Below, piece by piece: positions 8,338 to 16,875 of a DNA stretch of 64,000 nucleotides (its first letter is position 1; every line of letters starts with the position of its first letter). The position numbers and the translations under genes were made by a program. The stretch spans positions 4,109,501 through 4,173,500 of the forward strand of contig NZ_AP018449.1 in assembly GCF_003966895.1 (NCBI RefSeq). Direction: 5' to 3'. The stretch is from Methylomusa anaerophila (GTDB lineage Bacteria > Bacillota > Negativicutes > Sporomusales > Sporomusaceae). Under the pieces are notes generated by a model. That model ran no database searches, was not told the origin of the DNA, and was given only the letters and a program-made list of their open reading frames with translations.

Positions 8338-9741
8338 TCAATTCTCCTCTTCCCTGTCGTTAAAAGTCAGGCGTCCTTTTAATAGCCAGGTCTGCGCACT
8401 TGTAACATTTATATTCACCAACTGGCCAATCTTTTCCGGACCGCCTTTTTCCCAAATAACGATTTTGTTGGTTCTCGTTCGTCCCATCAATTTTGACTCA
8501 TCGGTTTTACTAAAACCTTCGACAAGAACTTCAACAGTTCTATGTATCAATTGCTTATTGATTGTCAGACTTACTTGATTTTGCATATCCATAAGCTGTT
8601 TCAGGCGAGCCTTTTTTACCGCCAGTGGAATTTGATCTTCATATTGAGCGGCGGGAGTACCGGAACGCTGAGAGTATAAAAAGGTATAGGCAGCATCAAA
8701 ACCAATTAATTTTACAAATTCTAGCGTTTCTTGAAACATTTCATCCGTCTCCCCTGGGAAGCCGACAATAATGTCCGTCGTTATACTCGAACCCGGGATC
8801 AAATCGCGTATTTTTTTAACTAACTGGCAATAATATTCTGTCGTGTATCCCCGATTCATTCGGTCCAGTATTTTGTCGCTTCCCGCTTGGATCGGCAAAT
8901 GAAAATGTTCGCAGATTTTTCTGCTGTCTTGAATGACCTTTATTACTTTATCATTCATATCTCGCGGATGGGAAGTCATATAGCGGATTCTTGCAATGGA
9001 TTGTATACTGTCGCTTTCTTTAAGCAAATCGGCAAAATCGGCCCCTTCTTCACTATCTTTACCATAAGAATTGACGTTTTGGCCAAGAAGGGTTATCTCC
9101 TTAAATCCTTCTTTCCCCAATTGTTCAATTTCTGAAATTATGTCTGCCAGCGGTCGGCTTCTTTCCCGTCCACGCACGTAAGGAACGATGCAGTATGTAC
9201 AAAAATTATTACAGCCATACATTATAGGAACCCAGGCTGATATCTGGCCTTTACGCACTGTAGGTACATCAGGAGCTAAACGCTCCGCCTGGTCCCATAC
9301 CGCCAGAACCTTTTCTCGCTTTGCCTCCACCGTCTGTACCAATTCTGCTAATTGGTGAATATTGTGGGTGCCAATAACTATGTCCAAATGAGAAAATTTT
9401 TTTAGAAGTTTTTCCCGCTCTTTCTGAGCCATACACCCGGCTATAACAATAATTATATTAGGATTTAAAGCCTTATAACGTTTTAATTCACCAATTTTTC
9501 CATGTATCTTTTTTTCGGCGCTTTCCCTGACGCAGCACGTGTTAATCACTATAAGATCGGCTTTCTCCAATTCTGTTGTCGAGTGATACCCCAGCCTTTT
9601 TAGTTGACCTGCAAATCGTTCGGAATCATTCTCGTTCATCTGACAGCCGTATGTCAGAACTATATAGTATTGGTCGCCAAACTTATTTGAATCCCGGTCT
9701 GGTTCAATCGATATATGCGTATTGACTTCCCTGACTATCAC
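8338..9741 (-). CDS. miaB: tRNA-2-methylthio-N6-dimethylallyladenosine synthase
   Basis: A 467-residue radical SAM methylthiotransferase that adds the 2-methylthio group to i6A37 made by MiaA. The N-terminal UPF0004 domain has the cluster-binding cysteines (TYGCQMN, INTCCVRESA, IAGCM), the radical SAM motif is CNNFCTYC, and a TRAM domain closes the protein. The start is a GTG with GGAGTG about ten bases upstream. It is the first gene of the miaB-mutS-mutL unit. The extra 28 residues before the UPF0004 domain are common in Firmicute MiaB. Confidence 0.97.
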   Translation of the reverse strand: MIVREVNTHISIEPDRDSNKFGDQYYIVLTYGCQMNENDSERFAGQLKRLGYHSTTELEKADLIVINTCCVRESAEKKIHGKIGELKRYKALNPNIIIVIAGCMAQKEREKLLKKFSHLDIVIGTHNIHQLAELVQTVEAKREKVLAVWDQAERLAPDVPTVRKGQISAWVPIMYGCNNFCTYCIVPYVRGRERSRPLADIISEIEQLGKEGFKEITLLGQNVNSYGKDSEEGADFADLLKESDSIQSIARIRYMTSHPRDMNDKVIKVIQDSRKICEHFHLPIQAGSDKILDRMNRGYTTEYYCQLVKKIRDLIPGSSITTDIIVGFPGETDEMFQETLEFVKLIGFDAAYTFLYSQRSGTPAAQYEDQIPLAVKKARLKQLMDMQNQVSLTINKQLIHRTVEVLVEGFSKTDESKLMGRTRTNKIVIWEKGGPEKIGQLVNINVTSAQTWLLKGRLTFNDREEEN

Positions 9742-9780
9742 TGATTATCACTCCGATAATTCTAATGTTCTATGGATGAT

Positions 9781-9809
9781 ATTATAGCCTAAATATGGAT
9801 GTTATACAA
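9781..9809 (-). promoter_or_regulatory. Sigma-A promoter of miaB-mutS-mutL
   Basis: On the minus strand TTGTAT (9809-9804) and TATAAT (9786-9781) are separated by exactly 17 bp. The -10 box lies 40 bp upstream of the miaB GTG. The divergent small gene starts about 180 bp away. Confidence 0.7.
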
Positions 9810-9926
9810 ATAATACCCGCCCGGCTTCCACCAGACAGGTATCCGTCAAACTTCTTTATTGTAAACCGCCCAATAAGCTGTCTAATTAGGGAAGTCATTC
9901 CAGCAAGCATACTTTTTTATGAAATG

Positions 9927-9966
9927 AGCAAGATATCACGTACTTGTAAAATACAGCAAGATATCA
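9927..9966. repeat. Two 12-bp direct repeats 28 bp apart, upstream of the plus-strand small gene
   Basis: AGCAAGATATCA occurs at 9927-9938 and again at 9955-9966. The second copy ends 4 bp before the AGGAGG ribosome site of the gene at 9985. The spacing is about 2.7 helical turns. It could be a regulator site or a small duplication. Confidence 0.55.
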
Positions 9967-9984
9967 ATGTAGGAGGAGTTTAGC

Positions 9985-10155
9985 ATGTATGTACAAGCAC
10001 TAACAACGCTTCTCAACCTTAATGAAAAATGGGACTATCTTAGTGATCAGGAAAAACGAGTGACCTTAGAAATAGCTATTGAAGAGTTAAATCAATTTAT
10101 ACTTGACTATGATTGTACTGCCACTGGAAATGCTCCCGTCAAGAGCGAGGAGTAA
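9985..10155 (+). CDS. Small acidic protein of unknown function, 56 residues
   Basis: This is the only credible plus-strand gene in the window. The ATG at 9985 follows a perfect AGGAGG with 8-base spacing, and the frame ends at TAA 10153-10155. The product begins MYVQALTTLLNLNEKW, is rich in Glu, Asp, Leu and Ile, has one cysteine near residue 44, and should form one or two helices in residues 15-42 followed by a polar tail. There is no signal peptide or membrane segment. It lies between divergent miaB and the convergent P-loop/Asp23 gene. I recognise no family. The ribosome site and codon pattern make it likely to be real, and comparative data would settle it. Confidence 0.6.
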   Translation: MYVQALTTLLNLNEKWDYLSDQEKRVTLEIAIEELNQFILDYDCTATGNAPVKSEE

Positions 10156-10179
10156 GTTCCAGTATATAAAACTCCACCT

Positions 10180-11010
10180 CTAGGTATTATCGATACTTAA
10201 CCTCTTGACAGCAATGTTAACTTCTCTGACTATCATTCCGGTCATATATTCGACCATATCTTTAATTCGATGCTGGGCATCGTGAACTACATTCCAGATA
10301 GATTGCCCATACTTGATGGTTACATCCAAAGATATGGAAATCCCTTTTTCTCGTTCATGAGAATTTTTGATTGTTATTTGGTTGGTTTTAGTAATTAACA
10401 GGTCGCCGGTAGCCACATGATCAACAATAGCCGCGATTGCCGCATCTGAGATGAGTAACTTGCCATAATAGCTGAATGTGGGTCGCACAATAGATTTTTC
10501 ACCCAGTTTTCGCCGTTTGTTTTGAGGTTTTTTAAAAAAAATTTCCAAAGGATCGATTAAATAACCGGAAAAATGCGGTTTTAGTTCTATTGTCGGCACA
10601 GGAATTATATGTTTTCCTTCTTTTACCCTGCTTTCTCTGGCCTTTGCAATTTCGGTTCTGGTGGCAATATCTTCGATTCTAATAACCTTACTAATTTTAG
10701 GTAAATTGAGTACGTCTACTATTTTTTGTACCATATTGTTTGAAGTGCCGAGAATTAAAATTCGCTCAGGCTTTACTTCTGCAATTGCTTTTCGCACTTC
10801 TTCAGCATGATCCTGATGCATAAATATGGCACGTTTTACAGCCTGTATCTTGCTGGGTTCCTTTTTAGCGGAATAACCGGCAATAATTTTGCTGCCTTTT
10901 ATTAACAAACCGTCGTCAATGATTGTATCTATATTATGTTCATGGGCTACAATAAGGGCACGGTGGCTTTTACCGGTACCACTAGGTCCTACCAAGGCGA
11001 TGACGTCCAT
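10180..11010 (-). CDS. P-loop ATPase fused to an Asp23/Gls24-like domain
   Basis: A 276-residue two-part protein. Residues 1-130 form a nucleoside-triphosphatase-like domain with Walker A GPSGTGKS at residues 8-15. A basic linker (about 160-175, with QNKRRKLGEK) leads to a C-terminal Asp23/DUF322-like domain, recognised from GKLLISDAAIAAIVDHVA and the closing stretch with VTIKYGQSIWNVVHDAQ and the conserved MTGMIVREVN. Stand-alone Asp23 proteins are membrane-associated stress or envelope proteins. The fusion suggests an ATPase tethered to or regulated by that scaffold, which is inference. The gene is probably transcribed with the PHP gene 25 bp upstream. Confidence 0.75.
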   Translation of the reverse strand: MDVIALVGPSGTGKSHRALIVAHEHNIDTIIDDGLLIKGSKIIAGYSAKKEPSKIQAVKRAIFMHQDHAEEVRKAIAEVKPERILILGTSNNMVQKIVDVLNLPKISKVIRIEDIATRTEIAKARESRVKEGKHIIPVPTIELKPHFSGYLIDPLEIFFKKPQNKRRKLGEKSIVRPTFSYYGKLLISDAAIAAIVDHVATGDLLITKTNQITIKNSHEREKGISISLDVTIKYGQSIWNVVHDAQHRIKDMVEYMTGMIVREVNIAVKRLSIDNT

Positions 11011-11034
11011 AAAAGACAGCCTCCCGCTAGAGTA

Positions 11035-11868
11035 TTAAATAGATTCTGTCTTCAAACTATTTACTAAATTTCCTGGTATGGTAAATACCCCAAGGCGCTC
11101 TGGAAATCGGCCCGTTATAGCGTGAAAATCGGAACCTCCAGTTATTTTTAATTGATATCTTTCGGCCAATACCAGATATTTTTGGAGCATCTTATTATCG
11201 TGTTTCGGGTGATATACCTCTAACCCGTCAATACCCGCATTAATAATATCAAATATGATTTGGTCGTCCCCAATTAATCCCGGATGAGCAAGTATCGCAA
11301 TTCCGCCGGCATGATGTATTAAGTCAATAACTGTCTTGGGGAGAAGCTTATAATGCGGAACATAGGCAGGGCCGTTTTTGCGTAGAAGAGCTTCAAATAC
11401 TGCTGAAATGTCGGAGAAATATTTTTTTTCTACAAGCGCTTGGGCAATATGCGGCCGCCCAAGCGAGGTAGCTTGTCCGGCAATCTCCATTACCCGCTCA
11501 TATTCTATATGAAATCCCAGTTTTACCAGTTTACTAATCATTCTTTGCATCCGTAATACCCGGTCTTCAGCAATGGCAGATAATTGGGCCCGCAATTCAT
11601 TGTTATCAACATCAATAAAGTATCCCAGTATATGGACTTCACTATAAAACATGTCTGTGCTGAATTCAATGCCGGGAATTATTGTAATATTATCATCGCA
11701 ATTGGCAAGGTAACCGGCACTGCGTAACATGATATATCCATCGACAGTGTCGTGGTCGGTAATTGCAATATAACGCAAACCTGCTGCTTTGGCTTGATCT
11801 ACAATTTCCAAAGGGTTAAGTCTTCCATCTGAGAAAGTAGTATGAATATGGAGATCAGCGGTATTCAT
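11035..11868 (-). CDS. PHP-domain metal-dependent phosphoesterase, YciV/TrpH-like
   Basis: A 277-residue PHP-family protein. The motifs HIHTTFSDG at the N-terminus, ITDHDTVDGY, PGIEFS, ILAHPG and GGSDFH near the C-terminus supply the metal ligands. Relatives (E. coli YciV/RNase AM) hydrolyse 3',5'-nucleoside bisphosphates or trim short RNA 5' ends. The true start is the ATG at 11868, with GGAG in front; a longer frame to 12009 only overlaps pepA. It begins one base after the pepA stop region, so it is co-transcribed with pepA. Confidence 0.85.
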   Translation of the reverse strand: MNTADLHIHTTFSDGRLNPLEIVDQAKAAGLRYIAITDHDTVDGYIMLRSAGYLANCDDNITIIPGIEFSTDMFYSEVHILGYFIDVDNNELRAQLSAIAEDRVLRMQRMISKLVKLGFHIEYERVMEIAGQATSLGRPHIAQALVEKKYFSDISAVFEALLRKNGPAYVPHYKLLPKTVIDLIHHAGGIAILAHPGLIGDDQIIFDIINAGIDGLEVYHPKHDNKMLQKYLVLAERYQLKITGGSDFHAITGRFPERLGVFTIPGNLVNSLKTESI

Positions 11869-11869
11869 T

Positions 11870-13384
11870 TTACTGCTCCAAATCAAAGGCCAACTGAACC
11901 AAGGAGCGAATTCCGACACCAGTTCCGCCTTTTCGGTTGTAACCTTTATCTTTATCAGTCTCGGCAGTACCCGCAATATCAATATGGACCAAAGGAGTCT
12001 TATCGGCAAATTGCTCTAGGAACAAGCCCGCAGTTATGGCACCGGCCGGACGTCCGCCACTGTTTTTCAGATCAGCAATGCTGCTCTTAATTTGTTCGGT
12101 ATACTCAGGAAAACTGGGCAATTCCCACATTTTCTCGCCGGTTTTTGTTGCCGCTTTCAGCACCATTTGGCACCATTCCTGATCATTGGCGATGACAGCC
12201 GAAGTAACTGTACCCAGAGCAATAACACAAGCACCTGTTAGGGTAGCCAAATCAACAATACGGGTAGCACCAAGCTTTTTGGCATAAGTTATAGCATCAG
12301 CAAGTATTAGTCTTCCTTCCGCATCAGTGGTTATAATTTCGATGGTTTTACCGCTCATAGCCGTGATGATATCACCTGGTCTAAAAGCACCTCCTGAAGG
12401 CATGTTTTCTACGCAAGGAATAATACCGACAATATTTGATTTGGGTTTAAGCCGGCCTATTGCCATCATAGCCCCCAAAACAGCAGCCCCGCCAGCCATA
12501 TCACGTTTCATCTCATCCATATTTTGACTGGGTTTAAGTGATATGCCGCCGCTATCAAAGGTAACTCCCTTGCCCACAAAAGCCGTCAAATCTTGACTAG
12601 TAGGGTTTCCAATATACTTCAGTATGATTATCTTGGGTTGCTCCACGCTCCCTTGGGCCACTGCCAAAAGGGCACCCATTCCATGACACTGCATCTCCTC
12701 CCTGCTCAAACATAAATATTCGATATCCAGCCTTTTTGCCAATTCACATGCTAATGATGCCATCTTGGAAGGAGTCATGTAGTGAGCCGGGTGATTGATC
12801 ATATCTCTAGCATAATTGACACTTTCGGCAATTATACGGGCGGTATTGATGATTGCAGTTAATTCATTAGGTTGTCCTTCCGCACCAATAATGGTAAATG
12901 TTTCAATGGCCGTTTGATTATTGCGCTCAGATTTGTAATAGTCGAAGTCATAAGTACCTAAAATTGCTCCCTCAACCATGGCATGAATAGCCTGGTGTGC
13001 CGTTATTCCTGCAACCCCAATACCATAAATAGTGGAAGCAACTGACCGTGAACATATTTTTTGCGCTGTTCTCATTACTAATGCTGTTAGTGACCGTATC
13101 CTATCTATGGTTAAATCTTCCTTTTTCCCTAAACCAAGCAATATAATTTTTTTCGTTTTTAATTTGCCAAGTGTATGAATAACGGTTGTTTCTCCATACT
13201 TGCCACAGCAAGGCATTTCCTGTATGACCTCACTAAATTGGTCATTTAACACTGTATCTAGAGTATCTAAAGTATCTAAAATTTTAGTTGTTTCATTAGC
13301 AGCCAACTCGCCTTCGAATATGTTTAAGATCAATGTGTCACATACCACATCCGTTCCTGGCCCTATATCAATGGCAATATTCAT
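11870..13384 (-). CDS. pepA: Leucyl aminopeptidase (M17)
   Basis: A 504-residue cytosolic aminopeptidase of the M17 family, which removes N-terminal residues from peptides as a two-metal hexamer. The metal-binding and catalytic signatures GKGVTFDSGGISLKP and TTDAEGRLILADA are intact, and the N-terminal macro-like domain is present. The ATG has AGGAG ten bases upstream. It follows the spoVS terminator and heads the pepA-PHP-Asp23 group. Confidence 0.96.
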   Translation of the reverse strand: MNIAIDIGPGTDVVCDTLILNIFEGELAANETTKILDTLDTLDTVLNDQFSEVIQEMPCCGKYGETTVIHTLGKLKTKKIILLGLGKKEDLTIDRIRSLTALVMRTAQKICSRSVASTIYGIGVAGITAHQAIHAMVEGAILGTYDFDYYKSERNNQTAIETFTIIGAEGQPNELTAIINTARIIAESVNYARDMINHPAHYMTPSKMASLACELAKRLDIEYLCLSREEMQCHGMGALLAVAQGSVEQPKIIILKYIGNPTSQDLTAFVGKGVTFDSGGISLKPSQNMDEMKRDMAGGAAVLGAMMAIGRLKPKSNIVGIIPCVENMPSGGAFRPGDIITAMSGKTIEIITTDAEGRLILADAITYAKKLGATRIVDLATLTGACVIALGTVTSAVIANDQEWCQMVLKAATKTGEKMWELPSFPEYTEQIKSSIADLKNSGGRPAGAITAGLFLEQFADKTPLVHIDIAGTAETDKDKGYNRKGGTGVGIRSLVQLAFDLEQ

Positions 13385-13452
13385 TATCTCATGCTCCTTC
13401 TTAATACATTTATTAATACTTATTATGCCATAAATTAAATTAGTTTACAAAA

Positions 13453-13488
13453 ACAATAAAACCTGTTCAATCAAGAACAGGTTTTTTT
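13453..13488 (-). terminator. Terminator behind spoVS (bidirectional form)
   Basis: A 10-bp stem, AAACCTGTTC (13459-13468) and GAACAGGTTT (13475-13484), with a 6-base loop. T-rich tracts lie on both sides, so it could also stop plus-strand transcripts. Confidence 0.8.
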
Positions 13489-13521
13489 CTTAAATTAACG
13501 TCAAAATATTTTGTAAAGTTC

Positions 13522-13782
13522 TTATCTGGGCTCTACAATCAGCTTGATCGCAGTTCTTTCTTCTCCATCTATCAATATATCAGTAAAGGCAGGGATACAA
13601 ATCAAATCTACACCGTGAGGCGCAACGAACCCTCTTGCAATTGCAACTGCCTTTACCGCCTGGTTGAGCGCTCCGGCACCGATCGCCTGTATCTCGGCGC
13701 CTCCTCGCTCTCTAAGCACACCAGCCAAAGCTCCGGCTACAGAGTTAGGATTGGATTTTGCTGATACTTTTAAAACATCCAC
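13522..13782 (-). CDS. spoVS: Stage V sporulation protein S
   Basis: An 86-residue Alba-fold-like protein, nearly invariant across spore formers. The sequence from MDVLKVSAKS through VRERGGAEIQAIGAGA-type residues to the FTDILIDGEERTA end is the SpoVS pattern. In Bacillus it acts at stage V (coat and cortex assembly) and affects septation. The start is GTG with GGAGGG eight bases upstream. It has its own sigma-H-like promoter and a terminator, so it is probably monocistronic. Confidence 0.97.
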   Translation of the reverse strand: MDVLKVSAKSNPNSVAGALAGVLRERGGAEIQAIGAGALNQAVKAVAIARGFVAPHGVDLICIPAFTDILIDGEERTAIKLIVEPR

Positions 13783-13837
13783 GTTTTGTGCCCTCCTTCG
13801 ATTAAAAGCCTCATAAAATTAGATCTACAAATTAGAT

Positions 13838-13864
13838 ATTCGTTGCTCCCCAAAAAATTCCTTT
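13838..13864 (-). promoter_or_regulatory. Sigma-H-like promoter of spoVS
   Basis: On the minus strand AAAGGAATT (13864-13856) and CGAAT (13842-13838) are separated by 13 bp, matching the sigma-H pattern (RnAGGAwWW / GAAT). Bacillus spoVS is known to depend on sigma-H, so the match is biologically coherent. Confidence 0.6.
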
Positions 13865-13929
13865 TTTATATCCAAAAAAATCTAACAATTTCAACAAATT
13901 TCATTATATCGTAAAATCGTGAAAATGCG

Positions 13930-14451
13930 CTATTTGTTAAATACAAACACTCTTCCGTCTTCGCGGATACCAATTAAGCTATTATGGCCATTATTCTCTT
14001 GCCGCATATTTTCCAGCATATCCTCTATCAGTTCATCCTGCATCAGAAGATCTTCTTCCAGCATGGCGTCATTCCGGTCTGCTACCAACCGGTCTATAAA
14101 CTGCTCCCGCAATAATTTTATAGCCAAAGCGATTTCTCCGCGGGAGAGAGTATGTACATCCCGTAAAATCGTCAGGATTGTCACCTGCCTGTAAGAGCTA
14201 ATTTCAACATCAATATGGCTATTTCTCAATCCTACAAGCATATGATAGGCCAAAGCGCTGTCTGTAAGCATCTTTTTCGTCGCTTTATAATCTTTATCAG
14301 ATAATATGCCGGAGATCATAAACGTTAGCTTAAGTGAATTGGAATCAGGTTCAAAATTAATAGTACCAATTTCAGGATATCGAACCAGCATTGAAATTAA
14401 GAGATTTACACCGTCAGAAACCTGCTGGTCTTCGTGAGAAAACTCAGGCAT
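13930..14451 (-). CDS. Conserved-looking protein of unknown function between rny and spoVS
   Basis: A 173-residue soluble protein that I cannot assign. Residues about 1-100 alternate beta-like and helical stretches (IGTINFEPDSNSLKLTF, ISSYRQVTILTILRD). Residues about 110-155 form a long acidic helix with a run of Glu, Asp, Met and Leu (MLEEDLLMQDELIEDMLE), and the end returns to a beta-like hairpin (SLIGIREDGRVFVF). There is no membrane segment or catalytic motif. I choose the ATG at 14451 because GGTGA lies just upstream; a TTG at 14475 is the alternative. It sits where ymdB is found in Bacillus but shows no phosphodiesterase motifs. Confidence 0.75.
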   Translation of the reverse strand: MPEFSHEDQQVSDGVNLLISMLVRYPEIGTINFEPDSNSLKLTFMISGILSDKDYKATKKMLTDSALAYHMLVGLRNSHIDVEISSYRQVTILTILRDVHTLSRGEIALAIKLLREQFIDRLVADRNDAMLEEDLLMQDELIEDMLENMRQENNGHNSLIGIREDGRVFVFNK

Positions 14452-14555
14452 GAAATTCACCGTCCAAATTTTCAATTCGATCTGATTAAGTATTCTCTAG
14501 AAGCTATATAATTCCTGCTTTTAAATATTGGAAGACTCAAACTGGTTTTAGAAAT

Positions 14556-14598
14556 AAAAACGACCTTGCAACTAACGATAAGCAAAGTCGTTTTTAAG
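14556..14598 (-). terminator. Terminator behind rny
   Basis: Stem AAAAACGAC (14556-14564) with GTCGTTTTT (14587-14595) and a partly paired interior; the minus strand runs into T-rich sequence. It ends 13 bp beyond the RNase Y stop codon. Confidence 0.75.
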
Positions 14599-14610
14599 CC
14601 GGCTCACGTA

Positions 14611-16155
14611 TTATTTTGCGTAATCTACGGCGCGGGTTTCACGAATAACTGTTACTTTAATCTGGCCAGGATATTCAAGTTCACTTTCGATTTTCTTTAC
14701 TATATCGCGAACCAAACGAACGGCAGACAAGTCATCGATTTTTTCCGGTTTTACCATGATGCGAATTTCCCGTCCTGCCTGGATTGCAAATGATTTTTCA
14801 ACACCTTCGAATGACTCGGCAATTTCTTCCAATCGTGTCAATCGCTTTAAATAACTTTCTAGAGTTTCCCGACGAGCTCCCGGTCTAGCAGCCGATACGG
14901 CATCTGCCGCGGCCACTAATACGGCTTGGATTGTTTTTGGTTCTTCGTCGCCGTGATGAGCACCAATAGCATTAATAATTTCCGGGGCTTCCCGATATTT
15001 CTTAGCTAAATCAGCTCCAATAGTAACATGCGGTCCCTCAACTTCATGGTCAACCGCTTTACCAATATCGTGGAGTAATCCAGCCCGTTTAGCCATCATA
15101 ACATCTACTCCGAGCTCGGCAGCCATAACTCCCGCGAGATGGGCAACTTCTATAGAGTGCTTCAGTACATTTTGGCCGTAGCTCGTGCGGAACCTGAGTC
15201 TTCCAAGAAGTTTTATCAGTTCAGGATGTAACCCATGAACTCCGGTTTCAAAAGTAGCCTGCTCACCAGCTTCTTTAATTTTCTGTTCAACTTCTTTTTG
15301 AGCTTTTTCCACCATTTCTTCAATACGGGCAGGATGAATACGTCCGTCAGTAATAAGTTTCTCCAGCGCAATTCTGGCAACTTCCCGTCGTACCGGGTCA
15401 AACCCCGACAGGATAACTGCTTCAGGCGTGTCATCAATGATAAGATCGATACCGGTAAGAGTCTCCAAAGTACGGATATTGCGACCTTCCCGCCCAATAA
15501 TCCGACCTTTCATTTCATCGTTCGGTAAAGCTACTACCGATACGGTAGTTTCAGCCACATGGTCTGCAGCGCAACGTTGTATAGCCAAAGAAATAATTTC
15601 TCTTGCTTTTTTATCTGCCTCTTCCTTAGCTTGCTGTTCAAGGTCTTTGATCAACATTGCGGTTTCATGTTTTACTTCTTCCTCAACATTAGCTAGTAAC
15701 AAATTTCGCGCATCATCAGAAGTTAATCCTGATAAACGCTCTAATTCCGTTAGTTGCTTGGCATACAATTCATCAATTTTTTCTTGACTTTTATCTAGCT
15801 CGGTCTCTTTTCGACTAAGAATCTCTTCCTTTTTTTCAAGGGAATCGATTTTGCGGTCAAGATTTTCTTCTTTTTGTACTAACCGGCGTTCCAAACGCTG
15901 CAGTTCAGTGCGACGCTCTTTCGTTTCGCGCTCCAGTTCACTCCTGAGCTTGTGTATTTCTTCTTTGGCTTCTACCAGTGCTTCCTTTTTCTTGGCTTCG
16001 CCGTGTTTTTCCGCATCGTCAAGAATTTTTCTTGCAGCGTCCTCTGCTGATGCAATTTTAGCTTCAGCAATATTTTTTCTTATCCAGTACCCAATGCCAG
16101 CCCCAGTTAATCCGACGATAATTGCTGTAATTATAAACTCGAGTATACATTCCAC
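14611..16155 (-). CDS. rny: Ribonuclease Y
   Basis: A 514-residue membrane-anchored endoribonuclease that starts bulk mRNA decay. An N-terminal transmembrane helix (about 5-25) leads to a long charged coiled coil (about 30-180). A KH domain follows with [15 protein letters not shown], then the HD domain with [12 protein letters not shown]. Only one in-frame start fits the family, a GTG (GTG GAA TGT) that is itself part of the AAGGAGGTG ribosome site; an ATG five bases later is out of frame. The promoter and two leader hairpins upstream suggest post-transcriptional control. Confidence 0.95.
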   Translation of the reverse strand: MECILEFIITAIIVGLTGAGIGYWIRKNIAEAKIASAEDAARKILDDAEKHGEAKKKEALVEAKEEIHKLRSELERETKERRTELQRLERRLVQKEENLDRKIDSLEKKEEILSRKETELDKSQEKIDELYAKQLTELERLSGLTSDDARNLLLANVEEEVKHETAMLIKDLEQQAKEEADKKAREIISLAIQRCAADHVAETTVSVVALPNDEMKGRIIGREGRNIRTLETLTGIDLIIDDTPEAVILSGFDPVRREVARIALEKLITDGRIHPARIEEMVEKAQKEVEQKIKEAGEQATFETGVHGLHPELIKLLGRLRFRTSYGQNVLKHSIEVAHLAGVMAAELGVDVMMAKRAGLLHDIGKAVDHEVEGPHVTIGADLAKKYREAPEIINAIGAHHGDEEPKTIQAVLVAAADAVSAARPGARRETLESYLKRLTRLEEIAESFEGVEKSFAIQAGREIRIMVKPEKIDDLSAVRLVRDIVKKIESELEYPGQIKVTVIRETRAVDYAK

Positions 16156-16185
16156 CTCCTTTTCTTAATAACTGATATTACGGGT

Positions 16186-16234
16186 AAAGCCGAGTATAAC
16201 TCGGCTTTTAAAAGCAACTTAACTGATTGCTTTT
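16186..16234 (-). promoter_or_regulatory. Tandem hairpins in the rny leader
   Basis: In minus-strand order, AAAAGCAA/TTGCTTTT (arms 16227-16234 and 16210-16217) is followed by a perfect 10-bp stem AAAGCCGAGT/ACTCGGCTTT (16186-16208, 3-base loop). The second resembles an attenuator but has only a short T tract. They lie between the rny promoter and start codon. Confidence 0.5.
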
Positions 16235-16304
16235 CCTTACAGCGCTCAGGCTCTTCTAAAAGTTGTTTTTACTGCGGTATCGGGTTACACGATTGGTTAA
16301 TTTT

Positions 16305-16333
16305 ATTGTAAATGTTTTTCAAAGGAGTGTCAA
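16305..16333 (-). promoter_or_regulatory. Sigma-A promoter of rny
   Basis: TTGACA (16333-16328) and TACAAT (16310-16305) with a 17-bp spacer, a near-consensus promoter about 150 bp upstream of the RNase Y start. Confidence 0.8.
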
Positions 16334-16393
16334 GGTAACCTCTCCAGTCACTGCCATTGTTAGCCTGCTATAATCATTCTGCCAATTTTTCTC

Positions 16394-16873
16394 TTACTTT
16401 TGAATTTTTTGAAGTTCCGTCAGTACTCTGACTATAGTTGCACGAGTAAATCCTTTTGCTGCTAGATAACGGCATACTTTGGACAAGTCGCTTGCATGTT
16501 TCAACTTTTTCTCAACAAGACGCAATGCATGTTTGTATTCGATATATTCGATATCAATATCGGCGATATCCATATCGAAACGTTTCACTGCCGCGGTAAT
16601 ATAAATATCCGGTATACCTCGCTGTTTGACTCTGGCAACGGCACCACGCAAGCTATAATTTCCATTAACATAATATTTATTTAGCAACAAATCACAAAGC
16701 GCGGCATCATTAAGATAGCCGCGCTTAGACAAATGGTTTACTATCTTATCAATATCTTCCTGGGTATAGCCGCCCTTTTTCAGTCTATGGCACAACTCTT
16801 GCACACTATATGATTTACCTGCTAACCACCGAACGGCTGTATTCAACGCATCTGAGTCTTTATTATTGGTCAT
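16394..16873 (-). CDS. recX: Regulatory protein RecX
   Basis: A 159-residue all-helical RecX protein made of repeated three-helix units (LAGKSYSVQELCHRLKKGGY, HLSKRGYLND). RecX binds in the groove of RecA filaments and modulates recombination and coprotease activity. It begins 2 bp after the recA stop codon with GAGGGG as ribosome site, so recA and recX form one SOS-controlled unit. There is no obvious terminator before the rny promoter. Confidence 0.93.
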   Translation of the reverse strand: MTNNKDSDALNTAVRWLAGKSYSVQELCHRLKKGGYTQEDIDKIVNHLSKRGYLNDAALCDLLLNKYYVNGNYSLRGAVARVKQRGIPDIYITAAVKRFDMDIADIDIEYIEYKHALRLVEKKLKHASDLSKVCRYLAAKGFTRATIVRVLTELQKIQK

Positions 16874-16875
16874 TT

